A DNA stretch of 34,009 nt from RQOF01 sp964394475 (GCA_964394475.1 CAYMXZ010000010.1:1-34009); one strand, 5' to 3'; positions 1-9,348 are shown, counted from the first letter of the stretch. Made by a program: numbers and translations. Notes: generated from the sequence alone by a model not told the origin.

Positions 1-186
1 TTTCTTTTCAATCGTTTTCTTTTATCTTGAAAATCCTATCTTGGACAAGAGTGATATTATTCATATCTTTTCATTCCGTGAATGCTAATTCTTATAAAAA
101 TTATAAATATAATATCCTTTAAATTCAATCATTGTTAGAAGTTCCCTTCCTGGTCAGGTATGAGCATCATTCTCCTCGGCACAGGG

Positions 187-216
187 GAAAAAAGATGGGT
201 GACCCATTTTTTATTG
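187..216 (-). terminator. Rho-independent terminator after the glycosyltransferase gene
   Basis: The arms AAAAAGATGGG and CCCATTTTTT pair around a three-base TGA loop, giving about 11 pairs with one G-T wobble. Read on the minus strand the stem is followed by TTTTTT. It lies directly downstream of the glycosyltransferase stop codon at 221-223, so it fits as the end of that transcript. The A/T arms would also let it work in the other direction. The remaining bases 1-186 are AT-rich and show no gene. Confidence 0.7.
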
Positions 217-220
217 CTTT

Positions 221-1321
221 TTATCGCCACTTCAATTTTCCCACAAAACCCAGAGGCGCTACCAGCAGATAATGCAGGAGATAACCAATTTCAAAAACCA
301 GAAAATTTTTAAATGATAAAGATTCTCTGAAAATCTGACTGCTTTTTCGAAGGGTGAAATAATCGATTAAAAACTTAGTCAAGAGGGCGAACATCGCTGG
401 ATAATAAAAGAAGGGCATGAGCCACAGAATGAAATTAGAGAAGTGAAAACAAAAATAAGCCAATTTTATCGAGATGGCATAAAATTTTCCGGCGGAATGA
501 TGTCGGCGGCGCTGAATAATAAATTCGCGGAGTGAAGAAGGAATACGGGTATATCCCCATCCTTCAGCACGAAGACAGATCCCGCTGGAAAAACCTGCCT
601 GATGCATTTGATACAATAGCAGATCATCATCACCGCTCAGGGAATGTAAAATGGTTGAAAAACCTCCTACCTGTTCATAGGCCTGGCGGGTGTATCCCCA
701 GCTGGTACCGAAGGCTAAAAACGGTTTTTGATGACCCACTGCCGCCGCCGCAATACTCCAGGCTAGCAACCGTTCCGGTAGAAGATAAGTGGACAGAAAT
801 GAATCATCGGAGCGAAACTTAGAAATATTCAACAGAACGTCAATCCCACCGCAAAAATAGTTGTTAAAGGTCTGCACATAATCAGGACCGGTCTCAACAT
901 CTGCATCCATCAAAATCAGATTGGGATAGCGAGCGACTTCGATGCCTTTTTGTAAGGCATACTTTTTAGGAGAAAAGTTGGGGGGAGTTTCTTGAATATG
1001 GACCAAATTCAGCGGGATAGTTCTCAAAAAGAATTGCTGAACAATGGAGGCCGTTTGATCTGTGCAGCGATCCGCCACGACCACTATTTCAACCTTATCA
1101 GACGGATAGTTTTGCTGAAATAGGCATTTTAGAGTGCGACCAATATATTTTTCCTCATTATGAGCCGCAATAATAATTGAGAACTGACGAGTCGGTTGAG
1201 CGGAAGATGGAAAATGATTTTTTGATACTTTTTGTAAACCTCTCCATAACCAGGCGACAAAATAAAAATAAATGAGGAAAAAAAGTAAAACGAGATAAGG
1301 GAGTAAGGTGAAAAAATTCAT
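221..1321 (-). CDS. Membrane-anchored family 2 glycosyltransferase
   Basis: This 366-residue protein should transfer a sugar from an activated donor at the inner membrane, for example in polysaccharide or glycolipid synthesis; the acceptor is unknown. It has an N-terminal membrane helix (about 6-26) and a GT-A catalytic domain from about 45. Visible motifs are SIIIAAHNEE with ADRCTD, the metal-binding LMDADVE, the GDDDLLLY segment holding the likely catalytic Asp, and QRRRHHSAG, which matches the QxxRW-type motif of processive GT2 enzymes although Trp is replaced by His. Two or three hydrophobic helices close the protein. Its ATG overlaps the NAD kinase stop codon (ATGA), so translation is probably coupled. 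The family is clear; the substrate cannot be told from sequence. Confidence 0.85.
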   Translation of the reverse strand: MNFFTLLPYLVLLFFLIYFYFVAWLWRGLQKVSKNHFPSSAQPTRQFSIIIAAHNEEKYIGRTLKCLFQQNYPSDKVEIVVVADRCTDQTASIVQQFFLRTIPLNLVHIQETPPNFSPKKYALQKGIEVARYPNLILMDADVETGPDYVQTFNNYFCGGIDVLLNISKFRSDDSFLSTYLLPERLLAWSIAAAAVGHQKPFLAFGTSWGYTRQAYEQVGGFSTILHSLSGDDDLLLYQMHQAGFSSGICLRAEGWGYTRIPSSLREFIIQRRRHHSAGKFYAISIKLAYFCFHFSNFILWLMPFFYYPAMFALLTKFLIDYFTLRKSSQIFRESLSFKNFLVFEIGYLLHYLLVAPLGFVGKLKWR

Positions 1322-2208
1322 CGATTATAGGACCAGCGCAGTTTATTTCGGAAATCTTCACCCCAGGCTAATTTATTTCTTAACAACGCGAAGTAATCAC
1401 TGTTGGGATACTTCACCAATCGAGCATTGAAAGGAGCTCGGGTTATTTCAAGAATGGTTCGACTGGGCACTTCGCGAATATCCTGATTATCTCCAGAGAC
1501 GATAACCTGAGGAAAATCGGTGAAAATTTGAGCTCTAATCTTTGATTCAGCCGGTATAATCACCGGCCGATTGGTCAGAGAATGGGGACAGATGGGATTT
1601 AAAATGATACAGTTGTTGGTAGGGACAACAATAGGACCACCTGAAGAAAGGGAGTACCCGGTAGAACCGGTAGGAGTAGAAATAATCAGACCATCGGCAA
1701 CATAATCATTGAAATACCGATCGTTAATTTCCACCCGCACTTCGATCACCCGGGTAGAGCGTCCTTTTTCCACTGTAATCTCGTTCAGGACAACCATGGG
1801 ATGATTATTCTGGGGAAATACACCCTGGAGTAGCAGGCGCTCTTCAATAATATAATTTCCAGTTAGAATTAATTCCAGCGCCTGAGCAAAATCCTCATAC
1901 TTCACTTCGGTCAGAAAACCCAGGCCTCCCACATTAATGGTTAAAATAGGCGTTTGATGTTCCCGCACAATCTGTACGGTTCGCAGAACGGTGCCATCTC
2001 CGCCAAAACAGAATATCATATCACATCTGGCTGGAATTTCTTTCGCCGGCACAACTTTACAATCCGCTGCTGGTTTAAGCCCACTGTCCACTATATCCTG
2101 CGGACAATACACTTCCATGTTACGTTTGCGCAAAGAATCTAAAATTTGAGAAAAATGATTCTGGATAAATTCCTTATATGGATTAACAAAAACGCCTATC
2201 TTCATCAT
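1318..2208 (-). CDS. nadK: NAD kinase
   Basis: The enzyme phosphorylates NAD to NADP in the cytosol. The 296-residue length is normal for the family. The hallmark GGDGT lies at residues 69-73 (catalytic Asp71), a conserved NEITVEKG segment follows near residue 142, and the substrate-binding GLIISTPTGSTGYSLSSGGP stretch begins near residue 174. A GAGGTG ribosome-binding site precedes two tandem ATG codons, and I keep the first. The downstream glycosyltransferase overlaps its stop codon by four bases, so the two genes form one transcription unit with no obvious functional link. Nothing looks broken or unusual. Confidence 0.95.
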   Translation of the reverse strand: MMKIGVFVNPYKEFIQNHFSQILDSLRKRNMEVYCPQDIVDSGLKPAADCKVVPAKEIPARCDMIFCFGGDGTVLRTVQIVREHQTPILTINVGGLGFLTEVKYEDFAQALELILTGNYIIEERLLLQGVFPQNNHPMVVLNEITVEKGRSTRVIEVRVEINDRYFNDYVADGLIISTPTGSTGYSLSSGGPIVVPTNNCIILNPICPHSLTNRPVIIPAESKIRAQIFTDFPQVIVSGDNQDIREVPSRTILEITRAPFNARLVKYPNSDYFALLRNKLAWGEDFRNKLRWSYNR

Positions 2209-2589
2209 ATCAAGTTCACCTCATTATCCAAAGAGAAAACAAAAGTACTCGTACCCTTTATTGACGGTATCGTGGACAATTTCACCTGTGGCAGTTTCTC
2301 GATAATTATCACCAATGAATTGTCAATTTTTTTTAGCTACATACCTCATAATATAAAAAATTTAAAACTATTTATCCCCCCTAAAACTGAACCTGAACTG
2401 GAATTAAATTAGCACAAACTATCGGAGGTGTCAATAATCGATTTTGATGATTTAAATATGGTTAAAAATAGTACCCGCGATTTATTTCTCAAAGATGAAC
2501 ACTATTTTTTCTGTTTCTATTCCCCCTATTCCAATAATGCTCACCCTTTTTATTCCTTCTCATTGAAAAAAGCTAATTCTATCCATCAA
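2209..2589. other. Non-coding spacer between nadK and the acyl-CoA ligase gene
   Basis: This 381-base AT-rich stretch holds no convincing gene. Two plus-strand open frames enter it, but each is largely antisense to the flanking genes and has a biased, low-complexity translation. It contains the candidate nadK promoter and a short GATAATTATC palindrome (2301-2310). I saw no strong terminator after the ligase gene. Confidence 0.6.
2299..2326 (-). promoter_or_regulatory. Possible sigma-70-type promoter for nadK
   Basis: On the minus strand a perfect TTGACA (2321-2326) is followed after 16 bases by TATCGA (2299-2304), about 90 bases upstream of the nadK start. The -35 match is exact but the -10 match is poor, so this is a candidate only. 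Confidence 0.3.
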
Positions 2590-4245
2590 TCATCGCTCAA
2601 GATAATTTGCAATATACAGAGCGCGTTTAATTTTATTGGTTGGGGTTTTTATGAACGGTTCTGGTTGAGCAATAATTTTATTGATCTGGGAAAAAGATGG
2701 CAATTTAAGGTTGGTATCCTGGCGAATTTTTTCCAGGATTTTCTCAATTTCTTCAGCCTGAATGGTATGTTTTGGGGCATTAAGGACCGTCTGGATGTAA
2801 TCATAATCCAGATACACCAGAGCGATTAAAAGTCCGTCCTTCAGATATACCAGAGCTTCTTCAACAAACATCGATTCGCGCAATTTATCCTCCACAATCT
2901 CAGGATAGATGTTTTCTCCCGAGGGACCCACATACACATTTTTTATTCGGCCCTTGATAAAAAGATAGCCTTCTCGATCCAGATAGCCAAGGTCGCCGGT
3001 CCTCAACCAGCCATCGCTGGTAAAAACTTTCTTGGTGGCCTCCGGATTCTTATAATAACCCTGCATGACATTAGGACCTTTTACTAAAATTTCGCCGATG
3101 CCGGTCTTTCGGTCGGGTCGATCAATTTTAATCTTAACATTCTCAATAGCTCGCCCTACTGAACCAAATTTCAAATTTGTATAATAATCTCCTGAGACCA
3201 GCGGTGAGCATTCGCTCAATCCATATCCAATGGCGTAAGGAATTTTCGCCTCGCGTAGAAACAATTCCACTTCCTGGTTAAGGCTGGCACCGCCAATCAC
3301 AAAACTGTCTAACCGTCCCCCAAAGGATTCCATTATTTTCTGTCCAATCTTTTTGTAGAGCATTCGTCGCCCGAAATTAAATCTTACTAACAACCGCAAC
3401 ACTCGTCGCCGGCTTAATTCAGGCAATACTTTTTTATGAAATATTTTTTCTAAAACCAACGGCACTCCCGTCACTACGGTGGGACGAACCTTTTCCATGG
3501 CGTCCAACAGAATTTTTGGTGATGGCTTACGGTCGATGAGATAGATAGAAGCACCTCGCGATAATCCTCCCAAAAAGCTGGTTGTACAACCATAGGCATG
3601 CGCTAAGGGCAGTAAATTCAAAACCACGGTGTGCTGATCGATTCTTCCCATGGTGTTCGGACCACCCTGTGAATTCAGCACAATATTTTTATGAGTGAGC
3701 ATTACTCCTTTAGAATGTCCGGTTGTGCCTGAGGTGTAAAGAATTTCCGCCAGGTCATCTTCCTTAACCTCTTTTCCTTTCTCCAAAATACCTTTTTCAC
3801 CGTGGTGCTGAAAATCTTTGCCTTTTAAAACAGTCAGGGAATCGAGTGCAATAATCAATTTGATATTTTCCAGCGCTGATAAGTCCATCGACTGGTAAAA
3901 CTTTTCATCAATACATACGGCCACTGCTTCTGAATGATTAAGGATGTGATTGATGTCTGATTCTGGAAATTCAGTCAGGACCGGAACGGCTACTGCCCCC
4001 ATGGCAGTGATGGCAAAAAAAGCTATACACCAATTCGGCGAATTTTCCCCTAATATTAAAACATTTTGTCTGGCATGAATCCCATTTTTCTCGAGACATC
4101 CCTGCAGCTGGGCAATCCTCTGCCCCATTTCTGCATAGGTGAGGGGAGAATAACCCACTAATCCAATCGCAGGATTATGAGGATAGCGGGAGAGAATATG
4201 ATGGAGATAATAATAGATGGTAAGTTTTTTAAGCTCTTTTTCCAT
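2590..4245 (-). CDS. AMP-dependent acyl-CoA synthetase / ligase
   Basis: This is an adenylate-forming enzyme that activates a carboxylic acid, probably a medium- or long-chain fatty acid, as acyl-AMP and then acyl-CoA. Visible motifs are the phosphate-binding YTSGTTGHSKG (170-180), GYGLSECSP (340-348, where the usual T-E is S-E), GWLRTGDLG (412-420), a hinge around GRIKN followed by GENIYPE, and the catalytic Lys538 in KTPTNKIKR. The length of 551 residues suits a soluble FadD or FAAL-like ligase, although the C-terminal lysine argues for a true CoA ligase. An AAGGAT ribosome-binding site lies six bases before the ATG. It is divergent from the metalloprotease gene. Substrate is inference. Confidence 0.9.
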   Translation of the reverse strand: MEKELKKLTIYYYLHHILSRYPHNPAIGLVGYSPLTYAEMGQRIAQLQGCLEKNGIHARQNVLILGENSPNWCIAFFAITAMGAVAVPVLTEFPESDINHILNHSEAVAVCIDEKFYQSMDLSALENIKLIIALDSLTVLKGKDFQHHGEKGILEKGKEVKEDDLAEILYTSGTTGHSKGVMLTHKNIVLNSQGGPNTMGRIDQHTVVLNLLPLAHAYGCTTSFLGGLSRGASIYLIDRKPSPKILLDAMEKVRPTVVTGVPLVLEKIFHKKVLPELSRRRVLRLLVRFNFGRRMLYKKIGQKIMESFGGRLDSFVIGGASLNQEVELFLREAKIPYAIGYGLSECSPLVSGDYYTNLKFGSVGRAIENVKIKIDRPDRKTGIGEILVKGPNVMQGYYKNPEATKKVFTSDGWLRTGDLGYLDREGYLFIKGRIKNVYVGPSGENIYPEIVEDKLRESMFVEEALVYLKDGLLIALVYLDYDYIQTVLNAPKHTIQAEEIEKILEKIRQDTNLKLPSFSQINKIIAQPEPFIKTPTNKIKRALYIANYLER

Positions 4246-4371
4246 GAGTCAATCCTTATATTGGGAATGTATAACAGTAAAATATAATTTTTCCCAGAAA
4301 AATTACCAAAAAATATTTTTTTCTCTAAATACTCACTCATAGGCAAGTCTATTTTCTCTTTGCTTATTTTA

Positions 4372-4400
4372 TTGCGAAACATAAAAACATTCAATATTTT
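4372..4400 (+). promoter_or_regulatory. Possible promoter of the metalloprotease gene
   Basis: TTGCGA (4372-4377) and TATTTT (4395-4400) are separated by 17 bases and lie about 50 bases before the chosen start codon, inside the 207-base divergent spacer. Each hexamer matches the sigma-70 consensus at four of six positions, so support is weak. Confidence 0.3.
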
Positions 4401-4452
4401 CACATCCGGAAAACGAATGTTTGAAATGCAGCATAAAATCTCGGAGAAAATA

Positions 4453-7140
4453 ATGAAATCCTTTTTTTCTATTTTGATGATGTTCGGTTTGTCTGTCGCG
4501 CTCATTGGGTCCAATTTATTTGCGCAGGAAAACAACCCGGAGAAATCGGCGAAGGACACTACGAAAACCAATTCGACGAATGAAGAAAAATCCAAAACAA
4601 AAAAACCGAAAGAACCCAATTTTGCAGAGGTTATTGAAGGTTTTGTAAAATCAGAGGGGCTATTCACTTTTTATTCCAGTGAGAAGGAAGGAAAAGTTTA
4701 TTTAGAAATCAGGCAGGATCAATTCGGGACGACTTATTTATGTAATATAACCCGGCAGGCGGGAGATGCCAGCCTTTTTGATAGCGGGGCTATGCTGGAC
4801 GAATTTCCTTTTTTCATAAAAATCGCGGGCAAAAATGTTCAATTTATTCGCCAAAATGTGGCATTCCGAGCTACTCCAGGTTCCGCTATTAAAAAGGCTT
4901 TAGAAAACAATATCTCCCATTCTATCTGGGCGAATGCCAAAGTGGCCAGTCAACCCCACCCAGAAATCGGGAGCATCCTGATCGATGCCGCCGAAATATT
5001 TTTAAACGATTATACTATGGTGGGGCATTTGACCTCCGAAGCGAAAACACCATACACCTTTGATAAAGAGAATAGTTTTTTTTCAGAATTAAAGACTTTT
5101 CCACTGAACAGCGAGATTGAAGTGACTCTGCATTTTAAATCCAGCAAACCCCAACCTCTCTTTAACCTGGCGGATTCCCGGAGTATGCTGCACCGTTATC
5201 ATTACAGTCTATCTGCGTTGCCAGTAACCGACTACCAGCCTCGGGTAGCGGATGACCGCATCGGTCATTTTTTGACCATTTACCAGGACTACAGTTCGCT
5301 TCTAAAAGATACACCTTATACGTATTACATTACCCGCTGGAACCTGGAAAAATCCGAACCAAAGTTTACGCTTTCGAAACCGAAAAAACCAATTGTGTTC
5401 TGGATTGAAAACACCGTTCCGGTGGAGTACCGTGAAGCTATTAGAGAAGGAGTTCTGCTGTGGAATAAGGCTTTTGAACAGATTGGTTTTGAAAATGCCA
5501 TTGAGGTAAACCAGATGCCAGATAATGCCGATTGGGATCCGGCGGATGTCCGCTACAGCACGATTCGGTGGATCGTTCAACCGGGAAGCGGTTATGCAGT
5601 GGGGCCCTCCCGTGCCAATCCTTTTACTGGCGAAATCTATGATGCCGACATCCGGGTGAGCGCTGATTATGTTCGCTTCTACTTCCGCGAATTTAGCGAA
5701 TTTGTTTCCCCCCTCTCCTGGACAGCACTACAATCTCAGTCCTGGTGGACGGAAGAATCATTTCCGGCAGAGATGGCGAATGTCGGGCCTGACTTCACCT
5801 GCAATTATGCACAAGGAATGAGACACCAAATTGGATTCGGATGGAATTTACTCCTAAACCGCGGTGTCTTATCCGATAAACCGGAAGATCTGAAAAGTTT
5901 TATTCATCAGGCTTTGATGAATTTAATTGTGCATGAAGTAGGACACACCCTGGGATTACGACATAACTTTAAAGCCAGTTCAGCCATTGAGATGGAAAAA
6001 TTAAATGATAAAAAATATTCCTCCTGGTACGGAATCACAGCCTCGGTGATGGATTACAATCCCATCAATATCGCCCGGAAAAACCAACCGCAGGGAAGCT
6101 ACTTTCAGACCGTTCTTGGTCCTTATGACTATTGGGCAATCGAATATGCTTATAAACCGTTGCCACCCGATTCCAGGATAAGCGAAAGAGAAATGCTGGA
6201 AAAGATAGCCAGCCGAGTCGCAGAACCTTTATTTGCTTACGGTACCGATGAAGACGCCTTTAGCTTATCCACTCGCAGTATCGATCCAACCTGTAATTTA
6301 TGGGATCTTGGTAATAATCCGATTCAATATTATCAGCAGCGGATGGATTTAGCACAGGAACTATGGCAGGGAATTCCAGAGAAATTCGAGAAGAAAGGAG
6401 AGCGTTATCAAAAAATCCGCTTAGTCTTTGGACAGGGAATTTCTGAATATTCGATAGCAGCTGCCAATCTCTGCAAATACATTGGTGGAATTTATTCTCA
6501 TCGCGATCATATTGGCGATCCCGCTGGACGAATGCCTTTTGAACCCGTCCCGGCTGAAAAACAACGAGAAGCGCTCCAGGTAATCTCTCAGCGTTTCTTT
6601 GCACCAGACGCTTTTCAATTCAGCCCCGACCTGTTAAATAAACTGGCCGCTGAAAATATGCCCGACTTTGAAGGGACGCTATGGAGACGATTGCGGGTGG
6701 ATTATCCTATTCACGGCATGGTGCAAGTCCTTCAAGCCACAGTTTTATTCCGTTTATATGATGCGCTGGTCTTACAACGTCTACAGGATAACGAACTTCG
6801 TTTCCAAAAAGGAGAAAAGGCTTTCACCATGGCCGAAATGTTTCACAGCGTTCGAGAATCCATCTGGCAGGAAGTAAACACTGGAAAAAATATCAGCAGT
6901 TTTCGGCGTGAACTCCAACGAATGCATTTATATGTGCTTACCCGATTTCTGGTCTCCGAGGCAGGAATGCTGCCCCACGACGCAATTACGCTGGCCCGAG
7001 CCGATCTAACCATTTTGAAAAAGCAGATCGATGCTTCTCTGTCGGATACCAATCTGGATGTCTATACCAGGGCTCATCTGGAGGAAAGCAGGGCCAAAAT
7101 CGAAGCCGTTCTGACGGCCAATGTACAAAAGAACTTGTGA
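4453..7140 (+). CDS. Secreted zinc-dependent metalloprotease (DUF5117/DUF4953 type)
   Basis: An exported peptidase of 895 residues. I chose the ATG at 4453 rather than the longer frame from 4360 because CGGAG lies just upstream and the protein then starts with a clean signal peptide (cleavage after LFAQ near residue 24). A low-complexity Lys/Glu/Thr linker follows, then a DUF5117-like beta domain, then the catalytic part. The metzincin motif HEVGHTLGLRH is at 494-504 with Glu495 as general base, and the Met-turn SVMDY is at about 531-535. The family is common in Bacteroidota and relatives, usually without a known substrate. No inhibitor or partner gene is adjacent. It probably acts in the periplasm or outside the cell. 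Confidence 0.85.
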   Translation: MKSFFSILMMFGLSVALIGSNLFAQENNPEKSAKDTTKTNSTNEEKSKTKKPKEPNFAEVIEGFVKSEGLFTFYSSEKEGKVYLEIRQDQFGTTYLCNITRQAGDASLFDSGAMLDEFPFFIKIAGKNVQFIRQNVAFRATPGSAIKKALENNISHSIWANAKVASQPHPEIGSILIDAAEIFLNDYTMVGHLTSEAKTPYTFDKENSFFSELKTFPLNSEIEVTLHFKSSKPQPLFNLADSRSMLHRYHYSLSALPVTDYQPRVADDRIGHFLTIYQDYSSLLKDTPYTYYITRWNLEKSEPKFTLSKPKKPIVFWIENTVPVEYREAIREGVLLWNKAFEQIGFENAIEVNQMPDNADWDPADVRYSTIRWIVQPGSGYAVGPSRANPFTGEIYDADIRVSADYVRFYFREFSEFVSPLSWTALQSQSWWTEESFPAEMANVGPDFTCNYAQGMRHQIGFGWNLLLNRGVLSDKPEDLKSFIHQALMNLIVHEVGHTLGLRHNFKASSAIEMEKLNDKKYSSWYGITASVMDYNPINIARKNQPQGSYFQTVLGPYDYWAIEYAYKPLPPDSRISEREMLEKIASRVAEPLFAYGTDEDAFSLSTRSIDPTCNLWDLGNNPIQYYQQRMDLAQELWQGIPEKFEKKGERYQKIRLVFGQGISEYSIAAANLCKYIGGIYSHRDHIGDPAGRMPFEPVPAEKQREALQVISQRFFAPDAFQFSPDLLNKLAAENMPDFEGTLWRRLRVDYPIHGMVQVLQATVLFRLYDALVLQRLQDNELRFQKGEKAFTMAEMFHSVRESIWQEVNTGKNISSFRRELQRMHLYVLTRFLVSEAGMLPHDAITLARADLTILKKQIDASLSDTNLDVYTRAHLEESRAKIEAVLTANVQKNL

Positions 7141-7259
7141 AGAGCGCATGACAAATTTTATGCAGAACCATGGTGAGATTATCCAATAAATAAGCCAATG
7201 TTTCCAATATTTTTTATCACTATAGAAGTTGGCTCAGTAAATACCAGAGAGGATATCCA

Positions 7260-8609
7260 ATGAAAAAATGGCGTTGTCGAATCTGCGGATACATTCACAC
7301 CGGAGAAAATCCACCTTTGCAGTGTCCGGTTTGCCAGGCCGGTGCTGAGGATTTCAAACCCATGGAAGATTTTTTCAGCACCGCTGCCGGATCCGCGATT
7401 AAAAAAATCATCATTATAGGAAATGGAGCGGCAGGAATGGAAGCCGCTCGAACACTTCGGGAAAATAATTCCGAAGTAGAAATTTTACTATTCAGCGATG
7501 AAAAATATCCCTTCTATTCCCGCATCCATTTAAGCACTTTTCTCGCGGATGATTCTTCAATTGAAAAGATTACGATCTATCCTCAAAATTGGTATGATGA
7601 GAATCGGATAACCGTAGTCTTGAATAATCAAGTGGTTGAGATTAATCCGGATAAGCAAATCGTTATCGACAAACGTGGTGTTTCTCATTCCTATGATAGG
7701 CTGATCATTGCCACCGGTGCTTCTCCGTTTGTTCCGCCCATCAGAGGTATCGATAAAAAGGGAGTCAGCTTGCTGCGCCACTTAGAACATGCCTTACAGA
7801 TTCGAGAGAAAATGACCGGATTTTCTTCTGCCATCATCATTGGAGGAGGAATTTTAGGTATAGAAGCAGCAAGCAGTTTAAATAAACGCGGTAAAAAAGT
7901 AACTATTATTGAACTTTCTGATCAGTTGATGCCCCAGCAATTGGATAGCGACGGATCAAAAATCCTCTCTCACATTTTAGAAACCCGAGGAATTTCTGTC
8001 CTCACCTCAACCCGAATTGAAGAAATCCTGGGTAACACTCAGGTAGAGGGCATTCGTTTGTCTTCTGGTGCGACATTAGCTGCTCAATTCATCATTCTTG
8101 CGACGGGAATTGTTCCGAATATTGCTTTGGCCAAACAGGCTGGAATAAACGTACAACGCGGAATTATCGTTAACGAACGGCTGGAAACCAGTTGTAAAAA
8201 TATATATGCGGCGGGTGATGTCGCCGAATTTCAAAACACGATTTATGGTATCTGGCCAGCCGCCGTCGATCAAGGTTATGCCGCTGCTCTTAATGCGCTG
8301 GGAATTACCTACCATTATCGAGGAACAACTCCTTTGCATATTTTAAAGGTAGCAGGATTGGAAGTGACTACCATCGGAAAAAAATATCCAGACCAATCTG
8401 GCGAAGAGCAGATTGTCTACCGTAATCCTGAAGCAGGGGAATATGTAAAATTGATTCACAACCGAGAATATATTCAGGGTGCATTGGTATTAGGAGTAAA
8501 AGGAATAAGCTATCGGCTAGAGAAAATGATTAAAAAGAATGTTACAGCCAGGCATATTATTGGTGATTTAGCCAGCGGGAATTGGGAAATACTGAGAAAA
8601 AGCTCATAA
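7260..8609 (+). CDS. Rubredoxin-fused NAD(P)H:FAD oxidoreductase
   Basis: The first 28 residues are a minimal rubredoxin of the rubrerythrin type: Cys6-x2-Cys9 and Cys22-x2-Cys25 bind one iron. From about residue 49 comes a pyridine nucleotide-disulfide oxidoreductase fold: GNGAAG (54-59) for FAD, GGGILG near residue 198 for NAD(P)H, and AAGDVAEF near 317 for the FAD pyrophosphate. It resembles NADH:rubredoxin reductases and the NirB N-terminal region. The fusion would pass electrons from NAD(P)H via FAD to its own rubredoxin and on to an acceptor such as rubrerythrin, superoxide reductase or a diiron flavoprotein. No such acceptor is in the window. A GAGAGGAT site precedes the ATG. Confidence 0.9.
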   Translation: MKKWRCRICGYIHTGENPPLQCPVCQAGAEDFKPMEDFFSTAAGSAIKKIIIIGNGAAGMEAARTLRENNSEVEILLFSDEKYPFYSRIHLSTFLADDSSIEKITIYPQNWYDENRITVVLNNQVVEINPDKQIVIDKRGVSHSYDRLIIATGASPFVPPIRGIDKKGVSLLRHLEHALQIREKMTGFSSAIIIGGGILGIEAASSLNKRGKKVTIIELSDQLMPQQLDSDGSKILSHILETRGISVLTSTRIEEILGNTQVEGIRLSSGATLAAQFIILATGIVPNIALAKQAGINVQRGIIVNERLETSCKNIYAAGDVAEFQNTIYGIWPAAVDQGYAAALNALGITYHYRGTTPLHILKVAGLEVTTIGKKYPDQSGEEQIVYRNPEAGEYVKLIHNREYIQGALVLGVKGISYRLEKMIKKNVTARHIIGDLASGNWEILRKSS

Positions 8610-8636
8610 CTTTCTGAACCTCTCTCCGGTTTTCCT

Positions 8637-8663
8637 TAAAGTTATTTTCCCTTTCGTCGACAA
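8637..8663 (+). promoter_or_regulatory. Sigma-28 (FliA) promoter
   Basis: TAAAGTTA (8637-8644), an 11-base spacer and GTCGACAA (8656-8663) match the flagellar sigma-28 consensus TAAAGTTT-N11-GCCGATAA at 7 of 8 and 6 of 8 positions with the exact spacer. The transcript would start near 8670, just before the GGAG ribosome-binding site of the next gene. It marks that gene as a late flagellar gene. Confidence 0.7.
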
Positions 8664-8689
8664 TATGAAATCACCACTGGAGAATGAAG

Positions 8690-9181
8690 ATGAACGGGAA
8701 GCACGAAATTCTTGAACTGCTAAAACATCGCTTACAGATCCTCAACGGAATTCGAGATTTTTATCTTATCAAGCAGAAATACTTTGTCAATTCATTGGAA
8801 AAGAACGAAAAAAAGTTAGAGCAATTACCAACAGATTACTTCCAGGAACTTTCGATCAATGAAACAAAGTGGAAAGAGTGTATTAAAAATTTGAAAGAAA
8901 GCAAAAACATCCCTTCCAGCAATCCCGATATTATTGTTTCATTGGCCTTGCCGGAAGAGATCGTCACTCAATACTTCGCCTACAAAGATCGGATTCATCA
9001 ATGTTTGCAGGAGATTGATCGAGTGAAAACTAATCTTGAATTATTAATAAGCGACGCATTTCCCATCCCCATCCTGCAATTGTCCACTGCGAAATCGCGG
9101 CATGCCAACAAAGGTCTTAAAAAACCGCCTGTATTCCGGCTATCCGATAGCGATGTTTCTGGAAAAAAACGCAAAAAATAA
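8690..9181 (+). CDS. Small helical coiled-coil protein, possible FlgN-type flagellar chaperone
   Basis: I start this 163-residue protein at 8690, because GGAG at 8679-8682 lies seven bases before that ATG but almost touches the earlier in-frame ATG at 8684. It is charged and predicted mostly helical, with no signal peptide or membrane segment. Residues 5-50 form a leucine heptad-like helix (HEILELLKHRLQIL), a second helix lies near 95-125, and the tail is basic (GKKRKK). This fits the FlgN or FliT type of export chaperone only in general shape. The better evidence is context: a sigma-28 promoter directly upstream and fliW and a FlgM-like gene downstream. Treat the flagellar role as inference and FlgN as one option. 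Confidence 0.5.
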   Translation: MNGKHEILELLKHRLQILNGIRDFYLIKQKYFVNSLEKNEKKLEQLPTDYFQELSINETKWKECIKNLKESKNIPSSNPDIIVSLALPEEIVTQYFAYKDRIHQCLQEIDRVKTNLELLISDAFPIPILQLSTAKSRHANKGLKKPPVFRLSDSDVSGKKRKK

Positions 9182-9220
9182 CAATTCCCTATTTTTTTAC
9201 CTATTTTTACTTTTTTCTAC

Positions 9221-9247
9221 CTGTGGGTGTTGACATTTGCACCCCAG
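9221..9247. promoter_or_regulatory. Dyad upstream of the sigma-54 promoter, possible activator site
   Basis: CTGTGGGTG (9221-9229) and CACCCCAG (9240-9247) form an eight-pair inverted repeat with one bulged T and a ten-base centre. It is not followed by a T-run on either strand, so it is not a terminator. Its centre is about 140 bases upstream of the predicted sigma-54 start, the usual distance for an NtrC/FlrC-type enhancer site. The function is inference. Confidence 0.35.
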
Positions 9248-9348
9248 GTGTTGAAAAAAGTGATTTTCATATCACCGGCTAAAAAATCCCGTTTACATAA
9301 ATTATTATAAATAATTTAATTGGGTAAAGAACGAAAATGCTCCAGAAT

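Noticed and set aside
2146..2829. Two plus-strand open frames (88 and 133 codons) around the nadK-ligase spacer, the second with GGAG before a GTG
   Set aside because: Each overlaps a well-supported minus-strand gene, their translations are biased toward Phe/Ser/Asn and match no family I know.
7193..7234. AGCCAA/TTGGCT inverted repeat before the rubredoxin-reductase gene
   Set aside because: Six pairs around a 30-base loop is expected by chance in AT-rich DNA.
9228..9258. GG...GC spacing near 9225-9241 as a second sigma-54 promoter
   Set aside because: The GG to GC distance is 11 bases instead of 10, and the good element lies downstream at 9349.
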